Assembly: GCA_030142905.1 (NCBI GenBank)
Contig: JASJOG010000123.1
Span: 721,001 to 785,000 of the forward strand
DNA: 64,000 bases
Origin: Heliopora coerulea
Lineage: Eukaryota; Cnidaria; Anthozoa; Scleralcyonacea; Helioporidae
Reading direction: 5' to 3'
Under the pieces are notes generated by a model. It was not told where the DNA came from, made no database searches, and saw only the letters and a program-made list of their open reading frames with translations. Every line of letters begins with the position of its first letter. Position 1 is the stretch's first letter. Shown in pieces: positions 46,047 through 53,521 of the stretch. A program made the translations under genes and the position numbers.

Positions 46047-48769
46047 ATAACTTTATTTACCGAGGGTGACACGTTACAGTTGAAAACTGTTAAACTTGTG
46101 GCCCTCCCAAAGTGTGTCATCTTGAAAAGTCCCCCCATGAGATGTAGCAACTATTTATATGAATTTCTAGTGGTTCTGTTACCATGATTCACTTCATTGA
46201 TGTTCTCCTCTTTAGACCTCAGATAATGGTAGGTAATATTAAAGCAAAAATCTGAGAAGTGGATTGTCTCTCCAACAGTCTCCCAACAATCATTTCTTGC
46301 CTGAAAGTAAGTTACAAAAATAATAATGCATGATCAAACCATAAGCGGACATATATGTTTGATTTTCTAATTAGGTATATCTCCTTGAATTGAAAAAGCA
46401 ATTAGAATTCCAAGATTTCAATGATACGTTGTTCGTAAATCATATCATTAACCATCCTAAGCATTTTGACTTGTCTCCAAAGGCACTTTTTTCTCCCTGG
46501 ATAATAGCTGTTTCCTTTGGGTTCAAATTGGCAATCTCCTCTCTGTCAGTACTGTGTTTCTCAACAGGGTTGGTACTGCCCCCCTCAGTGGGCATTCAGG
46601 GTATGTCAGTGGGGGAGAGCAATGGAAGCAAGGCAGCAGAGAGGGGGGTATTAGGATACAAATGGAGGGCATTCATCAGTCAGTCAGCACTACAGCATTT
46701 TTAAGCATTTGGAAGTTTTTTACTGTTAAATCTAACAGACTGACCAATTCTGGGGTTAAGCACTGGTGTGGGCACAGAACCAGGACTGAGTGTGCCCATT
46801 AGGGGTCAGCAAGAAGATTTAGTATGAGGCAGGTGGGCATTAATCCAAAAAAGGTTGAGAACCACTGGTCTAGAGTCTGTCTGTGTGGAGTTTGGCCACA
46901 GTCAGCCATCCTGTCTGTCTGCTTACTGTGAGTTTATTTGTGAACAGTCTGTCAACAACCTGCCCATTTTTGTTGTTTTCATCTGTCTGTCTGTCCATCT
47001 GTTCATTTTTTTGGTCAGTTTGTCTTTTTGCCTGTCATCCTACATGTCTGTTTTTGCCTATTTGTTTGACAGGCATGCTGTCAGTTTGTCCAAGTAATAT
47101 AAATACATAAACAATCTTCTTACCTCAGAACTTGTCTTAGGTATGGGTTTCAGGTTGCTTTGCTTTGCTTGTTTATTTGACAGAGATGAGAAATTTCGAA
47201 CACGCTAGGGTCAAGAAAAACACAATAATTTAATGACGATGGAAAAAAGCACCAGATACTAAAATCTATCATTAGTCATTATATATTCACATAACACATC
47301 TAAGAGGATAACCTCTTTGATTTGTGATCACCTGGACAAATGAAGGCTTCTTACTACTGTAGTCTAGCTTCCAAGCACAAATGGTTTCTTCGATTTGTGA
47401 TATAAATCTTTAAAAGAAAATGATACAAAGAACAAAACAATTTGTTTATATTCTTTCTATACAAAATATGAAGAGCACTTCATCCATCTTCATTGCCACA
47501 TTCAGTTACCTTGTACCCTTTTGAATTGGTTTTATTCAGTGGTGTACCCAGGCATTTTTTAAGGAGCAGCTAGAATGTTAAATGAGCTTCTGCTTGAAAG
47601 CTCTGGAGGCATGCTCCCCAACAATATTTTACACTTTAAAGTCTCTACAAGGCCAATTTCTGGATTATGATTGGACAGTCCTAGCACCAGCACTAGTACC
47701 AGTAAGATATAACAGAGAAATTAGCATTTCATGATCATCTTTCAGAGCTATCATATCCTCCATCCTGTTTGTCTTTAATTTTACATTACATTTTTTATTA
47801 TTTTTTTGTGAATATTTAGCCATAAGTCACCTACAATTACCTAATTAAGGTTGCTTAGCTGTCATTATACCCTGACGACATTCCCAGTTGATCAATGCTG
47901 TGGGTTCCTCAAACTTTTCCTAAGTTTTAACATGCAAAAGCATGAGAGCCATGAACTGGAAAATTACATACTAAAAGGTTACTGCTCAAAACTACTGAAA
48001 ATATTCAGACAGTTACACATATTACCCATGGTGAACTCCATGTATTAATCTTAAAGATCTCTCTGGCATTGAGTTTGGTTTTTCCTTGGGATAATGGCAT
48101 ACAATTTGCCTACTGAGTGTAACAGAGTGGTCAAATTCTATCCATAACCATATGTTTTTATGCAAATTTTATGCAGAAAAGTAGCCTACCACTATCACCT
48201 TTAACCTATTTTACAGTTACTCTGAGGCTTTATATCTTGAGAGGTCTCAATTTTGATGAGCACTGGGGTTGATCTAGTTGTATAATCTTTTCATTCTTGC
48301 AGTGACCTTGGCTTGGCCTTTACATGGAATATAACTTTGGCTTATTATGCAAGAATGTTAGGAACTGCAAAGTAATTAGTAATGGAAGTAGAGATTTAAA
48401 TCGTCTATTGAGATAAACTTAGACTACATTGTATAAAAGGAATAATATCTCATGCAAATGTACTCTGTTTATTGTAATATGTGTAGATGATAGCCAAATC
48501 TGACGATTCGCCGAAGCTGCAAATGACTCTTCAGAGAAAGCATCGCCTCATCGCGATAGTGACTTTAATATTATACTACAACATATTGAATAAACTTCAA
48601 TAGGGTAGATACCTTTCCCATTCTGATGCGGTCGTAAAATCCGTAATCTCAAATACAGCCGACTCCTACAAAAGTATCACAAAGCCACTTAGTCCAGCTT
48701 TTATTCAACCTAAAATTAATAAATGAGAAGAATTCGGTCACTTACATTTTCATCTTCACCGTCCGCCAT
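23744..48769 (-). CDS. RAB3GAP1: RAB3GAP1, Rab3 GAP catalytic subunit
   Basis: Catalytic half of the RAB3GAP1-RAB3GAP2 complex: GTPase activator for Rab3 and exchange factor for Rab18, acting at secretory, ER and autophagy membranes. Exons 5' to 3': 48769-48746, 48665-48613, 47407-47332, 47204-47124, 46300-46183, 43714-43627, 42898-42779, 41616-41451, 39925-39744, 38301-38233, 37823-37750, 36920-36828, 35535-35372, 34994-34896, 34388-34298, 33305-33224, 32735-32681, 31385-30984, 29606-29469, 28565-28430, 27867-27737, 26990-26853, 26053-25957, 24510-24410, 23965-23744. The frame is continuous for 1000 codons. Family blocks: VFEITDFTTASEWERFIS, FPPRVHC-NRWYGLKEF, HHKWRRLYLG, FRTTFEMAHLRHIPKQ, WPQAPPDM, ELHLSTTWP, VAHLWQEFVLEMRYRW, GEPLYVPVTQEPAPMTEDML, LEDFVRWYSPNDW (Arg at about 738, probably the counterpart of the human catalytic Arg728, from memory) and RRQKRLFDETKEAEKVFHFL. 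The start MADGEDEN is chosen by homology; the frame stays open upstream. The usual C-terminal end (about 80 residues) is not found. Confidence 0.95.
24556..24931. repeat. Minisatellite, about 80-bp unit, five copies
   Basis: Units carry aggtcgcaaccagagctggtc, then a-ttcaagaattcattctcgtatgcgaccac, then tttcgggaattgaaaa. Copies differ by point changes and one has a run of about 20 A. It starts just beyond RAB3GAP1 exon 24 (acceptor side). Lysine-rich open frames here are artefacts. Confidence 0.8.
25358..25438. repeat. Near-perfect 32-bp inverted repeat
   Basis: gaagaattatccagacctcg-gtcaatgttatc and gataacattgacctcggtctggataattcttg face each other across a short spacer (cgcctcagcctccagcttaggca). 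The central 5 bp (cgagg versus ctcgg) is inverted relative to a perfect palindrome. Intron between RAB3GAP1 exons 23 and 24. Confidence 0.75.
26239..26511. repeat. (GAAA/GGAA)n purine array in RAB3GAP1 intron
   Basis: About 270 bp of pure A/G on the plus strand, hence pure pyrimidine on the RAB3GAP1 sense strand, between exons 22 and 23. All long Phe/Ser/Leu or Lys/Arg frames here are artefacts. Confidence 0.92.
26664..26760 (+). mobile_element. SINE family 1, 5'-truncated copy
   Basis: Begins inside the tRNA head (gggtcatcagaaggttgccggttctatcccc) and continues into the body ggggctcagaaatcgttttct and acgttcatctatca. The A box is missing. Confidence 0.7.
27064..27640. repeat. (GGAAA)n purine-rich array in RAB3GAP1 intron
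   Basis: About 570 bp of AAAGG, GGAAG and GACAGAAAGG units between exons 21 and 22, ending about 75 bases upstream (in gene sense) of the exon 22 acceptor. It is nearly pure pyrimidine on the sense strand. Frames of 140-180 codons through it are low-complexity artefacts. Confidence 0.92.
28850..29012. repeat. Long imperfect hairpin, probable MITE
   Basis: ctgaaatgtg ... gagcatcacaaacgcaaggtaaaaatcatgt pairs with acatgatttttacctttccttttgtgatgttc ... cacatttcagg. The arms are about 65 bp with small bulges around an AT-rich loop. Intron between RAB3GAP1 exons 19 and 20. Confidence 0.65.
29037..29113. repeat. 26-bp inverted repeat
   Basis: ggacttaaatatacgaagaa-ttgcga and tcgcaattcttcgtatattc-aagtcc are inverted copies with one mismatch and a loop of about 24 bases. 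It starts 25 bp after the hairpin at 28850-29012. Confidence 0.8.
29665..29870. mobile_element. Hairpin MITE family H, two decayed copies
   Basis: Two successive degenerate copies (about 29668-29762 and 29810-29870). Each keeps gca-ga--atttt-ct--tcaag-gg followed by acctccg-tggggaa. The likeness is weak. Confidence 0.35.
29989..30122. mobile_element. SINE-like palindromic fragment
   Basis: aatgatagatgaacgaccgtcaagctcttac faces gtaagagctggacgatcgttcattca, and between them ggagggggatcgaacccg is a B-box-like segment on the minus strand. It looks like the 3' body of SINE family 1 joined to an inverted partial copy. Confidence 0.5.
30160..30254. mobile_element. Hairpin MITE family H copy
   Basis: tttttcctggtatgatcag, then attatttactccggctaacgccaga-ggattttgctcatcatgagg and gccaggaaa. 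It holds the family core in the opposite orientation to 18250. Confidence 0.55.
30257..30645 (-). mobile_element. LINE 3' end fragment
   Basis: On the minus strand an open stretch from about 30645 to a TGA at 30518 reads SMLWINLPLDAKKATSLRQF followed by KSSIADLSFK. This is the typical C-terminal end of animal LINE reverse transcriptase proteins (W-N-LP ... S-QFK). A 3' UTR of about 260 bp ends in the (GTCT)n run at 30257-30281, which fits a LINE tail. The 5' side is cut at a family H MITE. Confidence 0.65.
30636..30737. mobile_element. Hairpin MITE family H copy
   Basis: ttaactctttcccgggaaga ... tattttactctggttaacgccgagacgattttactggtcac ... tatgaagggattaa. The ends are inverted (ttaactc / gggattaa). 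Confidence 0.6.
31654..31930 (+). mobile_element. tRNA-derived SINE family 2, full copy
   Basis: tRNA-like head GTGCTGGTGGCACAATGGTAG (A box TGGCACAATGG) and gggctcgattcc (B box), then the body ttggtcacatgtgagaaa-gtgttgtccagtttgactctaccaacc, cctcctg--gtaacactgga-ccatga and the tail gttatccagtataaataaa. Intron between RAB3GAP1 exons 17 and 18. Confidence 0.85.
32235..32580. mobile_element. MITE with CGTATTTACTCGAATAAGCG ends
   Basis: The left end cgtatttactcgaataagcg-tcgccccgaataaacgccgc mirrors the right end gaataggcgccgc ... cgccgcggcgcttattcgagcacatacgg. About 345 bp, no coding capacity; the 69-codon frame inside looks random. Confidence 0.75.
33937..34100 (-). mobile_element. SINE family 1, diverged copy
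   Basis: The minus strand has the head ttgatctatagagaatcaga-like / gaatcgaacctgaaacc (B-box region) and the body ctgagccccagacggg complement, ending aatgatagatgaacgttcg. Intron between RAB3GAP1 exons 15 and 16. Confidence 0.65.
34128..34215 (+). mobile_element. SINE family 1-like fragment overlapping exon approach
   Basis: ggtggtcacggtattgatcccggtcttgggctcagatatcgttct then gagcttgacgaactcc. It resembles the family 1 B-box region and body, and it lies only about 80 bp from the 3' border of RAB3GAP1 exon 15 (34298). Confidence 0.5.
34456..34732 (+). mobile_element. tRNA-derived SINE family 2, full copy
   Basis: GTGCTGGTGGCACAGTGGTAG head, then ttagggttggatcccatctccgtgc, the shared body ttggtcacatgtgagaaaggtgttgtcca and the tail gttatcccgtataaataaa. 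It starts 68 bp upstream (gene sense) of RAB3GAP1 exon 15. Confidence 0.85.
35584..36450. repeat. (GGAA)n array, about 870 bp
   Basis: Almost uninterrupted GGAA units with sporadic GAAA and GGGA variants between RAB3GAP1 exons 12 and 13. On the sense strand it is (TTCC)n and ends only about 50 bases before the exon 13 acceptor at 35535. The 200-380 codon frames on both strands (Phe/Leu/Pro/Ser or Glu/Gly/Lys/Arg only) are not genes. Confidence 0.97.
38465..38785. repeat. Dispersed repeat family B, copy 1
   Basis: Aligns over about 300 bp with 56430-56760 in the same orientation. Shared landmarks are agtactac/tatttaaaatatgaRcgg, gatatRcaagcaMgag, aacattcaYgttcWtcaaaaatggt, aagattcc, gccgaga and ttctttt-ttcctctt. 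No coding sense. Confidence 0.65.
39250..39515 (-). mobile_element. tRNA-derived SINE family 2, copy
   Basis: Minus strand: GGTGCTGGTGGCCCAGTGGTAG head, then the body ttggtcacacgtgagaagatttttgtccagtttgactctacc and the tail gttatccagtgtaaaaaaagg. Intron between RAB3GAP1 exons 9 and 10. The 72-codon frame at 39375 is a chance frame within the SINE. Confidence 0.8.
39962..40142. repeat. Dispersed repeat family A, copy 2
   Basis: Partner of 171-350: gtatatgatcg, ccaattcagtcataagagtcttc, gcaacattcgcgag, taattgtgctgttatgac, cgcgtacgccaaagtga and atcgtgtggataggcctta. It lies 20 bp before a family H MITE, upstream of RAB3GAP1 exon 9. Confidence 0.6.
40150..40258. mobile_element. Hairpin MITE family H copy
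   Basis: gttagaaacctttccgggca ... gaggggtaaaatcgtccgtagtcagccaggtaaaacaatag ... cccgggaaaag. The inverted ends are ccttttcccgg-like. Confidence 0.6.
40484..40590. repeat. Dispersed repeat family C, copy 1
   Basis: aaaaaactcgcaggacgtgctttctcagatctaaaacactcg, then cgtgtttta and a second half ending gctcgtgttttaaatatagcg. Shared with 55440-55556 and 61128-61226. Confidence 0.5.
41281..41370. mobile_element. Hairpin MITE family H copy
   Basis: cctttgacgattaaaattgtctggcgataaccagagtaaaataatag. Core intact, ends decayed. Intron between RAB3GAP1 exons 8 and 9. Confidence 0.6.
41880..42220. repeat. (TG)n with GAGTG units, about 340 bp
   Basis: TATG, TGTG and GAGTGTGA units in RAB3GAP1 intron 7. Open frames of His/Thr/Ser/Leu are artefacts. 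Confidence 0.92.
44306..44795 (-). mobile_element. Retroelement 3' module, copy 1
   Basis: On the minus strand 44795 to about 44420 reads WDFTIQCDHQTEHRRPDIVV, then IIDIVVPGDNRVGEEEAEKI, VVPVVIGALGSASKEFDQ, a stop, and KTTLLGTARILRRVLES. I recognise this as the widespread C-terminal module of retroelement proteins in cnidarian genomes; the RRPD ... IDIVVPGD pattern resembles an endonuclease fold, but that is inference. One in-frame stop is seen. The 3' tail is an ATT/AAT microsatellite at about 44306-44335. Lies in RAB3GAP1 intron 5. Confidence 0.7.
44848..45125 (-). mobile_element. Retroelement 3' module, copy 2
   Basis: The minus strand reads VVPVVIGALGTVSKKLEKWI, then KTSILGTARILRKILEN and a stop. 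It is a shorter, related copy of the neighbouring module in the same orientation, again ending in an AAT-type tail at 44848-44862. The upstream RRPD part is missing. Confidence 0.65.
45150..45650. repeat. TTC/TTA arrays with two copies of a 130-bp unit
   Basis: A TTC array runs into TTA, then a unit starting gtggaaggggtct and ending accattaaaatggatttta occurs at 45280-45394 and again at 45490-45610. Each is followed by TTA repeats. This looks like a short retroelement-derived unit with microsatellite tails, duplicated. The Tyr or Ile runs in frames here are artefacts. Confidence 0.7.
45757..45925. repeat. (TTATTATTATTATGA)n array
   Basis: A regular 15-bp unit (TTA repeats with TTATGA) about ten times, then a plain TTA run at 46019-46048. 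All in RAB3GAP1 intron 5. Confidence 0.9.
46545..46870. mobile_element. hAT-like MITE
   Basis: Left end cagtactgtgtttctcaaca, right end aaaaaggttgagaaccactg. These match the CAGTGGTTCTCAACC type of terminal repeat known from hAT elements. About 325 bp, no transposase. A clear 8-bp duplication was not verified. The 14334-14462 fragment belongs to the same family. Confidence 0.6.
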
Positions 48770-49336
48770 ATTGTGTTTTCCTGTTGCATTGTGACGTTTC
48801 ACGCTAAATTGGGCGGGCATATTTTCTCTCAGACTAATTTTTCGCTGGTACATCTGTATCATGCTCTGCTGAATAGGCATTGGTTGACACTTGACATTGA
48901 GCCATAGTCTCTTTGTCGAAAAAGTTCTACAAAGAAAATCTACGTCTGCAAAGAAAATAAAGTCCCTCGGTACCGGAAGAAGTGTCCCCCCCTCAATCGA
49001 TGTGTGCCGCATTGGAATGGACCGAACGGGGAAAAGCTAAATTGCAGTCGGTTGACGCTGTGGCGTCAAAATAACACTTTTGCTTGATCAAAGCTTATAA
49101 TTTAAAACCGTGTTAGGGATTCATGGCCAGGATTGGTTTCCGGTTAGAATTAGCATCCATGATATCACGAAATCATCTCAAATACATGACTTCGCTACAT
49201 CAACAGGTTGTAGAATGGCCACACCGATGAAAGTCTCGGTAATAATTGACCTCATAGATAATTTCACACTTCAGGCGGGGCGGCAGAAGCTGGGGCCGGG
49301 GAGGCTTCGAAACCTACTTTTTTTTTTTGGCCAGAG
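48770..49336 (-). promoter_or_regulatory. RAB3GAP1 upstream region
   Basis: The region 5' of the ATG at 48769 should hold the 5' UTR and promoter. No TATA box at a convincing distance is seen. The ATG context (AACACAATATGGCGGAC) is typical of a housekeeping start with ATGGCGG. The reading frame stays open upstream into this region, so the start rests on homology of MADGEDEN. The copia 5' LTR begins 567 bp upstream. Confidence 0.4.
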
Positions 49337-49659
49337 TGTTAGAATATTGTGCTCTGATATTCTGTAAGTTAATTGTGTTAATTAATTGTCTTGATGAAAT
49401 ATGTGTAATAGCCTAACAGGAACTGTTATAATGAGATAAAGAAAACTAGGAAGTGCGCCACATGCATTCCGACTGATGAGAACTAATTTAATTCATATCC
49501 AGTAATCTTTATAAATCCTTTTATGGTAACGATTCATGTATACATAGAAATATGATTGAAATAAAATAACTTAAGTCTGTGTGTATAACTCCTGAAGTTA
49601 AGTTGTGCGTTGGGCTTCGTAATCAAGATAGAGCGATGGCAACAGCACAAAACCCAACA
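49337..49659 (+). repeat. Copia 5' LTR
   Basis: Begins TGTTAGAATATTGTG and ends ACCCAACA (TG...CA). By eye it differs from the 3' LTR at only about five positions in 323. Repeated at 59214-59528 as a solo LTR. Confidence 0.95.
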
Positions 49660-49673
49660 GGTTAATGGCCCAG
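49660..49673 (+). other. Copia primer-binding site
   Basis: GGTTAATGGCCCAG directly follows the 5' LTR. It matches the complement of the anticodon arm of initiator tRNA-Met at about 12 of 14 positions. Half-tRNA initiator-Met priming is known in copia of Drosophila. Confidence 0.6.
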
Positions 49674-49674
49674 G

Positions 49675-50553
49675 AGGAGGCTCATCTTTGACGGTGACGA
49701 AAGCAAATACAAGCTATGGGAAGTAAAGTTCTTAGGATACATGCGTCTTCAAAAACTTTACAAGATATTCGTGCCAGGTACTGATGATGGGGAACCCGAT
49801 GTGGAAAAGAACGCAGATGCCTTTGCTGAGCTAGTCCAGTGCTTGGATGATCGACGTTTGTCCCTGGTAATCAGAGAAGCTAAAGATAATGGGAGAAAAG
49901 CTCTAGCAGTCCTAAGGGAACATTACCAAGGAAAAGGGAAACCTTGAATCATCGCCCTATATACCGAACTGACTTTGCTGAAGAAAGGAGAAAGCGAGAC
50001 CATGACCGGCTACATAATCACAGCAGAGACGGCCGCCACCGCGCTAAGAGCTGCTGAAGAAGTGATCAGTGACGGATTATTGATTGCAATGGCACTCAAA
50101 GGCTTGCCAGCCAGTTGTAGAACGTTCTCTACGATTATAATTCAGCGTGAAAAACAGATGACCTTCGCGGAATTCAAAACCACATTCCGCGATTATGAAG
50201 AGAACGAGAAGAGCAGCCTAGCCGAGGACAAGGATAACGTAATGTTTGTTAAACAGAAATTCGATGGAGAGTGTTTCAAATGCGGAAAGAAAGGACATAA
50301 AAGTTCTAACTGCTGGATGAAAACCGACCAATGGTTCAACAAGTGCAAGAACAAGACCCATGACACGAAAGACTGTCGAGGGAAGAAAGATACCGCGAAA
50401 ACTGCCGTAGAGATACCAAAAGCAGAGGAAGAGAAATCTAACTCACGAACTTTTGCCTTCACACTAAAAGATCATGTAAATAATGTCAGCCGAGGTAAGA
50501 CCAGTCCAAACCTAATGGTAGACACTGGGGCAACAAGTCATATAATCAATTGA
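49675..50553 (+). pseudogene. Copia gag and protease remnant
   Basis: The gag N-terminal part (LIFDGDESKYKLWEVKFLGY, then a helical region) is interrupted by a TGA at 49945-49947. The frame then goes on at 49948. It holds a CX2CX4HX4C zinc knuckle (CFKCGKKGHKSSNC), a second knuckle lacking its first Cys, and the protease active site VDTGATSHI near 50522. It ends at a TGA at 50551, after which coding sense shifts frame. There is also a shift just after the first possible ATG (49665). Confidence 0.85.
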
Positions 50554-50554
50554 T

Positions 50555-51659
50555 CCAAGTGTTCATTTAATTGAGTTGGCTGATGGCAGTCGGGCAAATG
50601 TAGCTTTGGCTAAAGGAAATGCAAAAGTTAAACTGTATGATGTAAATGGTAATTTACAAGATGTGATGTTGAATAATGCGCTGTATATCCCGACATACAA
50701 GCAGAATATTTTTTCGATAAATGCGGCAATAGAAGAAGGGGCCCCTATTAATCTTAATAAGCATGTTAAGCAATACATGAACCCCGACGGTGTAATGTTT
50801 GATATAGAACAAAGTGGTCGTTTATATTTCATAAATAGTATATCCTCTTCTAAAAATAATGCATGCTCATTAATGGAGTGGCACAAGATCTTAGGCCACT
50901 GTAATTATAATGATATATGTAAGCTTAAAAATGTTGTTGAGGGGCATGAAGATCAAAGATTATCAAGAGCTAGAATGCGAGATTTGTACGCAAGGTAAGA
51001 TGGGCCAATTTCGAAGTCGAGAGCCAGATGAGAAGGCAAAGGGCCCATTAGAGTTGGTACATTGCGATTTGGCCGGTCCAATTACCCCAATTGCAAAAGA
51101 TGGTTTTAAATACGCTTTATCGTTTGTAGACGATTACACAGGAATTCATATGGTGTATTTTGAAAAATTTGGTAGGAACGGCGAAACATTAGTATGTAAG
51201 TTGAAGAAATCGTTATATGGTCTTAAACAGAGTGGCAGAAATTGGAATAACATGTTGCACAACCATCGGATTGACGAGCACCTCACTCGATCATTTGCTG
51301 ATCCATGTATATGTACAAGACACATCGACGATAAAAGGTACATTATAATGATTATCTGGGTGGATGATATTATAATAGCTACCAGCAACTCAAAATTGAT
51401 GGCGAGTGTGAAAAAATCTTTAAGTAAAAGGTTCAAGATGAAAGATCTCGGTGAGATATCATGGTTCTTAGGAATCCAATTCAAATATGGCAAAGATTGC
51501 ATTGAAATGAACCAAACGCAATACATTGAGAAGATCTTGTCAAAATTTGAAATGAAGGAGTGTAAACCAAAACCAACTCCATGTATTCTTGGGATTGATA
51601 AAGTTGCTGCATCAGAATCACCCGAATTAATGACCCAAGGTCGTATAGAGCAATTGTAG
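50555..51659 (+). pseudogene. Copia pol remnant: integrase start joined to RT
   Basis: 50576-50900 encodes the protease-integrase linker. A shift near 50940 leads to the integrase zinc region (WHKILGHCNYNDI, then CEICTQGK) and the first part of the catalytic core (LELVHCDLAGPI, YALSFVDDYTGIHMVYF). The frame then jumps at about 51165-51200 straight into reverse transcriptase (KLKKSLYGLKQSGRNW, IIWVDDIIIAT, FKMKDLGEISWFLGIQ). The rest of integrase and the RT N-terminus, several hundred residues in family members, are missing. Confidence 0.88.
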
Positions 51660-52311
51660 GCAGTTTGATCTATGTTATGACAGGCATAAGACCAGATTTG
51701 TGTTATATCGTAACTAAACTTTCACAAAAAATGTCAAGGCTCAACCAAGCCGATCTCAATACGGCTAAGCACGTTTTAAGATACTTAAAAGGCACATCAG
51801 AACAAAGTCTAAGGTTCAGAAAATCCTAATCACCACTAAAATTGAGTGGATTTTGTGATGCCGATTGAGGGCATCGGTAGAAGATAGACGTAGTATAACT
51901 GGGTATAACTTTCAGCTATCAGAAGATGGCCCATTCATATCTTGGAAAAGTCGCAAGCAACAAACTGTTGCATTGTCGACATGTGAGGCCGAGTACATGG
52001 CACTCGCAAACGCTATTCAAGAACTGAAATTCTTGAGGCAGTTATGTATTGATATGAGAGTGGGTGATGCAGATAGTGATGTTCTTATGCATATAAATAA
52101 CCAAGGAGCAATGAATTTAGCTAAGAACCCAGCACACCACCAAAGGTCTAAGCATATTGACGTAAAATATCACTTTATTAGATCTGAAATACACGCGGGT
52201 ATTGTAAGTCTGAAATATGTTCCTACCGATGAAAACGTGGCAGATGTATTTACCAAACCAGTAACCAAAGCAAAGAAGAATAAGTTTAAGCAAGTTATAT
52301 TCGGGAAGTAG
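51660..52311 (+). pseudogene. Copia RNase H remnant
   Basis: The end of the RT connection (RPDLCYIVTKLSQKMSRLNQ) and RNase H (GFCDAD, TVALSTCEAEYMAL, HIDVKYHFIRSEI, DVFTKP) are readable with a frameshift near 51655 and two stops (near 51827 and 51866). The final 148 codons (51865-52311) are open and end in TAG. Confidence 0.85.
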
Positions 52312-52338
52312 TCATAAAGGTTCACTATACTCCATAAT

Positions 52339-52355
52339 ATAAGAGCAAGTGGGGG
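52339..52355 (+). other. Copia polypurine tract
   Basis: A purine-rich run ending AGTGGGGG touches the 3' LTR. This is the expected second-strand primer position. Confidence 0.65.
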
Positions 52356-52678
52356 TGTTAGAATATTGTGCTCTGATATTCTGTAAGTTAATTGTGTTAA
52401 TTAATTGTCTTGATGAAATATGTGTAATAGCCTAACAGGAACTGTTATAATGAGATAAAGAAAACTCGGAAGTGCGCCACATGCATTCCGACTGATGAGA
52501 ACTAATTTAATTCATATCCAGTAATCTTTATAAATCCTTTTATGGTAACGATTCATGTATACACAGAAATATGATTGAAATAAAATAACTTAAGTCTGTG
52601 TGTATAACTTCTGAAGTTAAGTTGTGCGTTGGGCTTCGCAATCAAGATAGAGCGATGGCAACAGTACAAAACCCAACA
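52356..52678 (+). repeat. Copia 3' LTR
   Basis: 323 bp, same length as the 5' LTR, TGTTAGAATATT...ACCCAACA, followed by the CAGAG duplication. Confidence 0.95.
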
Positions 52679-52683
52679 CAGAG

Positions 52684-53521
52684 TTAGTGTAGCCCTCCTT
52701 CTAACTGGCTAGTAATATCAAACTAAAAACTTATGTAAAAATATCGATGAGGTGCGATCAGGTAGAGGCATTATTGAATTATTAGACAAGCGTTCTCTGA
52801 TCAATTGAGTTTTTTACTTCGAGCTTTCGGTCACCTAACTGTGACCTTCGTCAGGAGTAGAACAAATGATGAATTACAGGACTATATACACAGTTAACTA
52901 TGAATAGATTAAGATTAAAATAAAAATTACGGCTATAAGGTGTATACGATGTCTTTTACTTGAAACGCAGTTTTTTTTTTTGTTTTTTTTGTGTTTTTTT
53001 TTTTTGGGGGGGGGTTGTTTTTGGTTTGTTTTTTTTTCATTGACAACCAAACGACGCATAATAAACTGCACGAGTAGGATCAATGGCCGAAAATTTCCTC
53101 CCAAGTCAGCATTTCTAAAGCGTTTACGAGGCGGGTTGTCACCGGATAATGGTGTGACCTAGAGTTACCCACTGCGTCGAACCAACTTTTAGCAAATCAG
53201 GTTAGATCAATCCCACCAAAGTAATTGCAGAACGATGCCCTGCATGACAGAGTTGTCCCGATAGGACAACTCTGTCAGAGTTGTCCCGAGTTTACGCAGA
53301 AAAGTTGCCTCTCCATACCAGGGCCCACCTACCTTGGAAACGATTCATTCTCCATCTAGGGAACCCCGAAATGGTATTGATAGCATGCGGATTCCGGTGG
53401 ACTGCCTTCGCAGACCTTCTGCCGTCGGGGCAAAAGCCCTGGGATCAAGTGCTGTGGGTGGTCCACCAATTGTCCACCAATAATCACCCCCAATTCACGT
53501 TTCCAGTGCGTATATGTACGG
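52684..53521. other. Repeat-rich spacer, no gene seen
   Basis: Between the LTR element and the transposase remnant. It contains a poly-T/G tract at 52970-53036 and the hairpin at 53247. The 84-codon frame at 53281 shows no family likeness. Confidence 0.45.
53247..53275. repeat. Perfect 12-bp hairpin
   Basis: acagagttgtcc, loop cgata, ggacaactctgt, followed at once by a third copy cagagttgtcccg to 53288. It could be a decayed inverted-repeat junction. Confidence 0.7.

Larger units (their letters stand above)
49337..52678 (+). mobile_element. Ty1/copia LTR retrotransposon, defective
   Basis: Complete frame of an LTR element: two 323-bp LTRs, a primer site, gag with a zinc knuckle, protease, integrase start, reverse transcriptase, RNase H and a purine tract. 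It is flanked by a perfect 5-bp target duplication CAGAG (49332-49336 and 52679-52683). Domain order is that of copia elements (integrase before reverse transcriptase). The coding part is broken by stops and frameshifts and has lost most of integrase and the start of reverse transcriptase. The total of 3.34 kb is far below the 5 kb usual for the group. It cannot move without help. Confidence 0.93.

Noticed and set aside
48716..49012. Longer RAB3GAP1 N-terminus from the upstream open frame
   Set aside because: The frame stays open upstream of ATG 48769, but family members begin near MADGEDEN and the upstream residues have no likeness to the family.
52796..52870. Possible Penelope-like or other element end (cttcgtcagg after a gtcac hairpin)
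   Set aside because: Only one short hairpin-like segment, with no protein remnant or second end, so it cannot be assigned.
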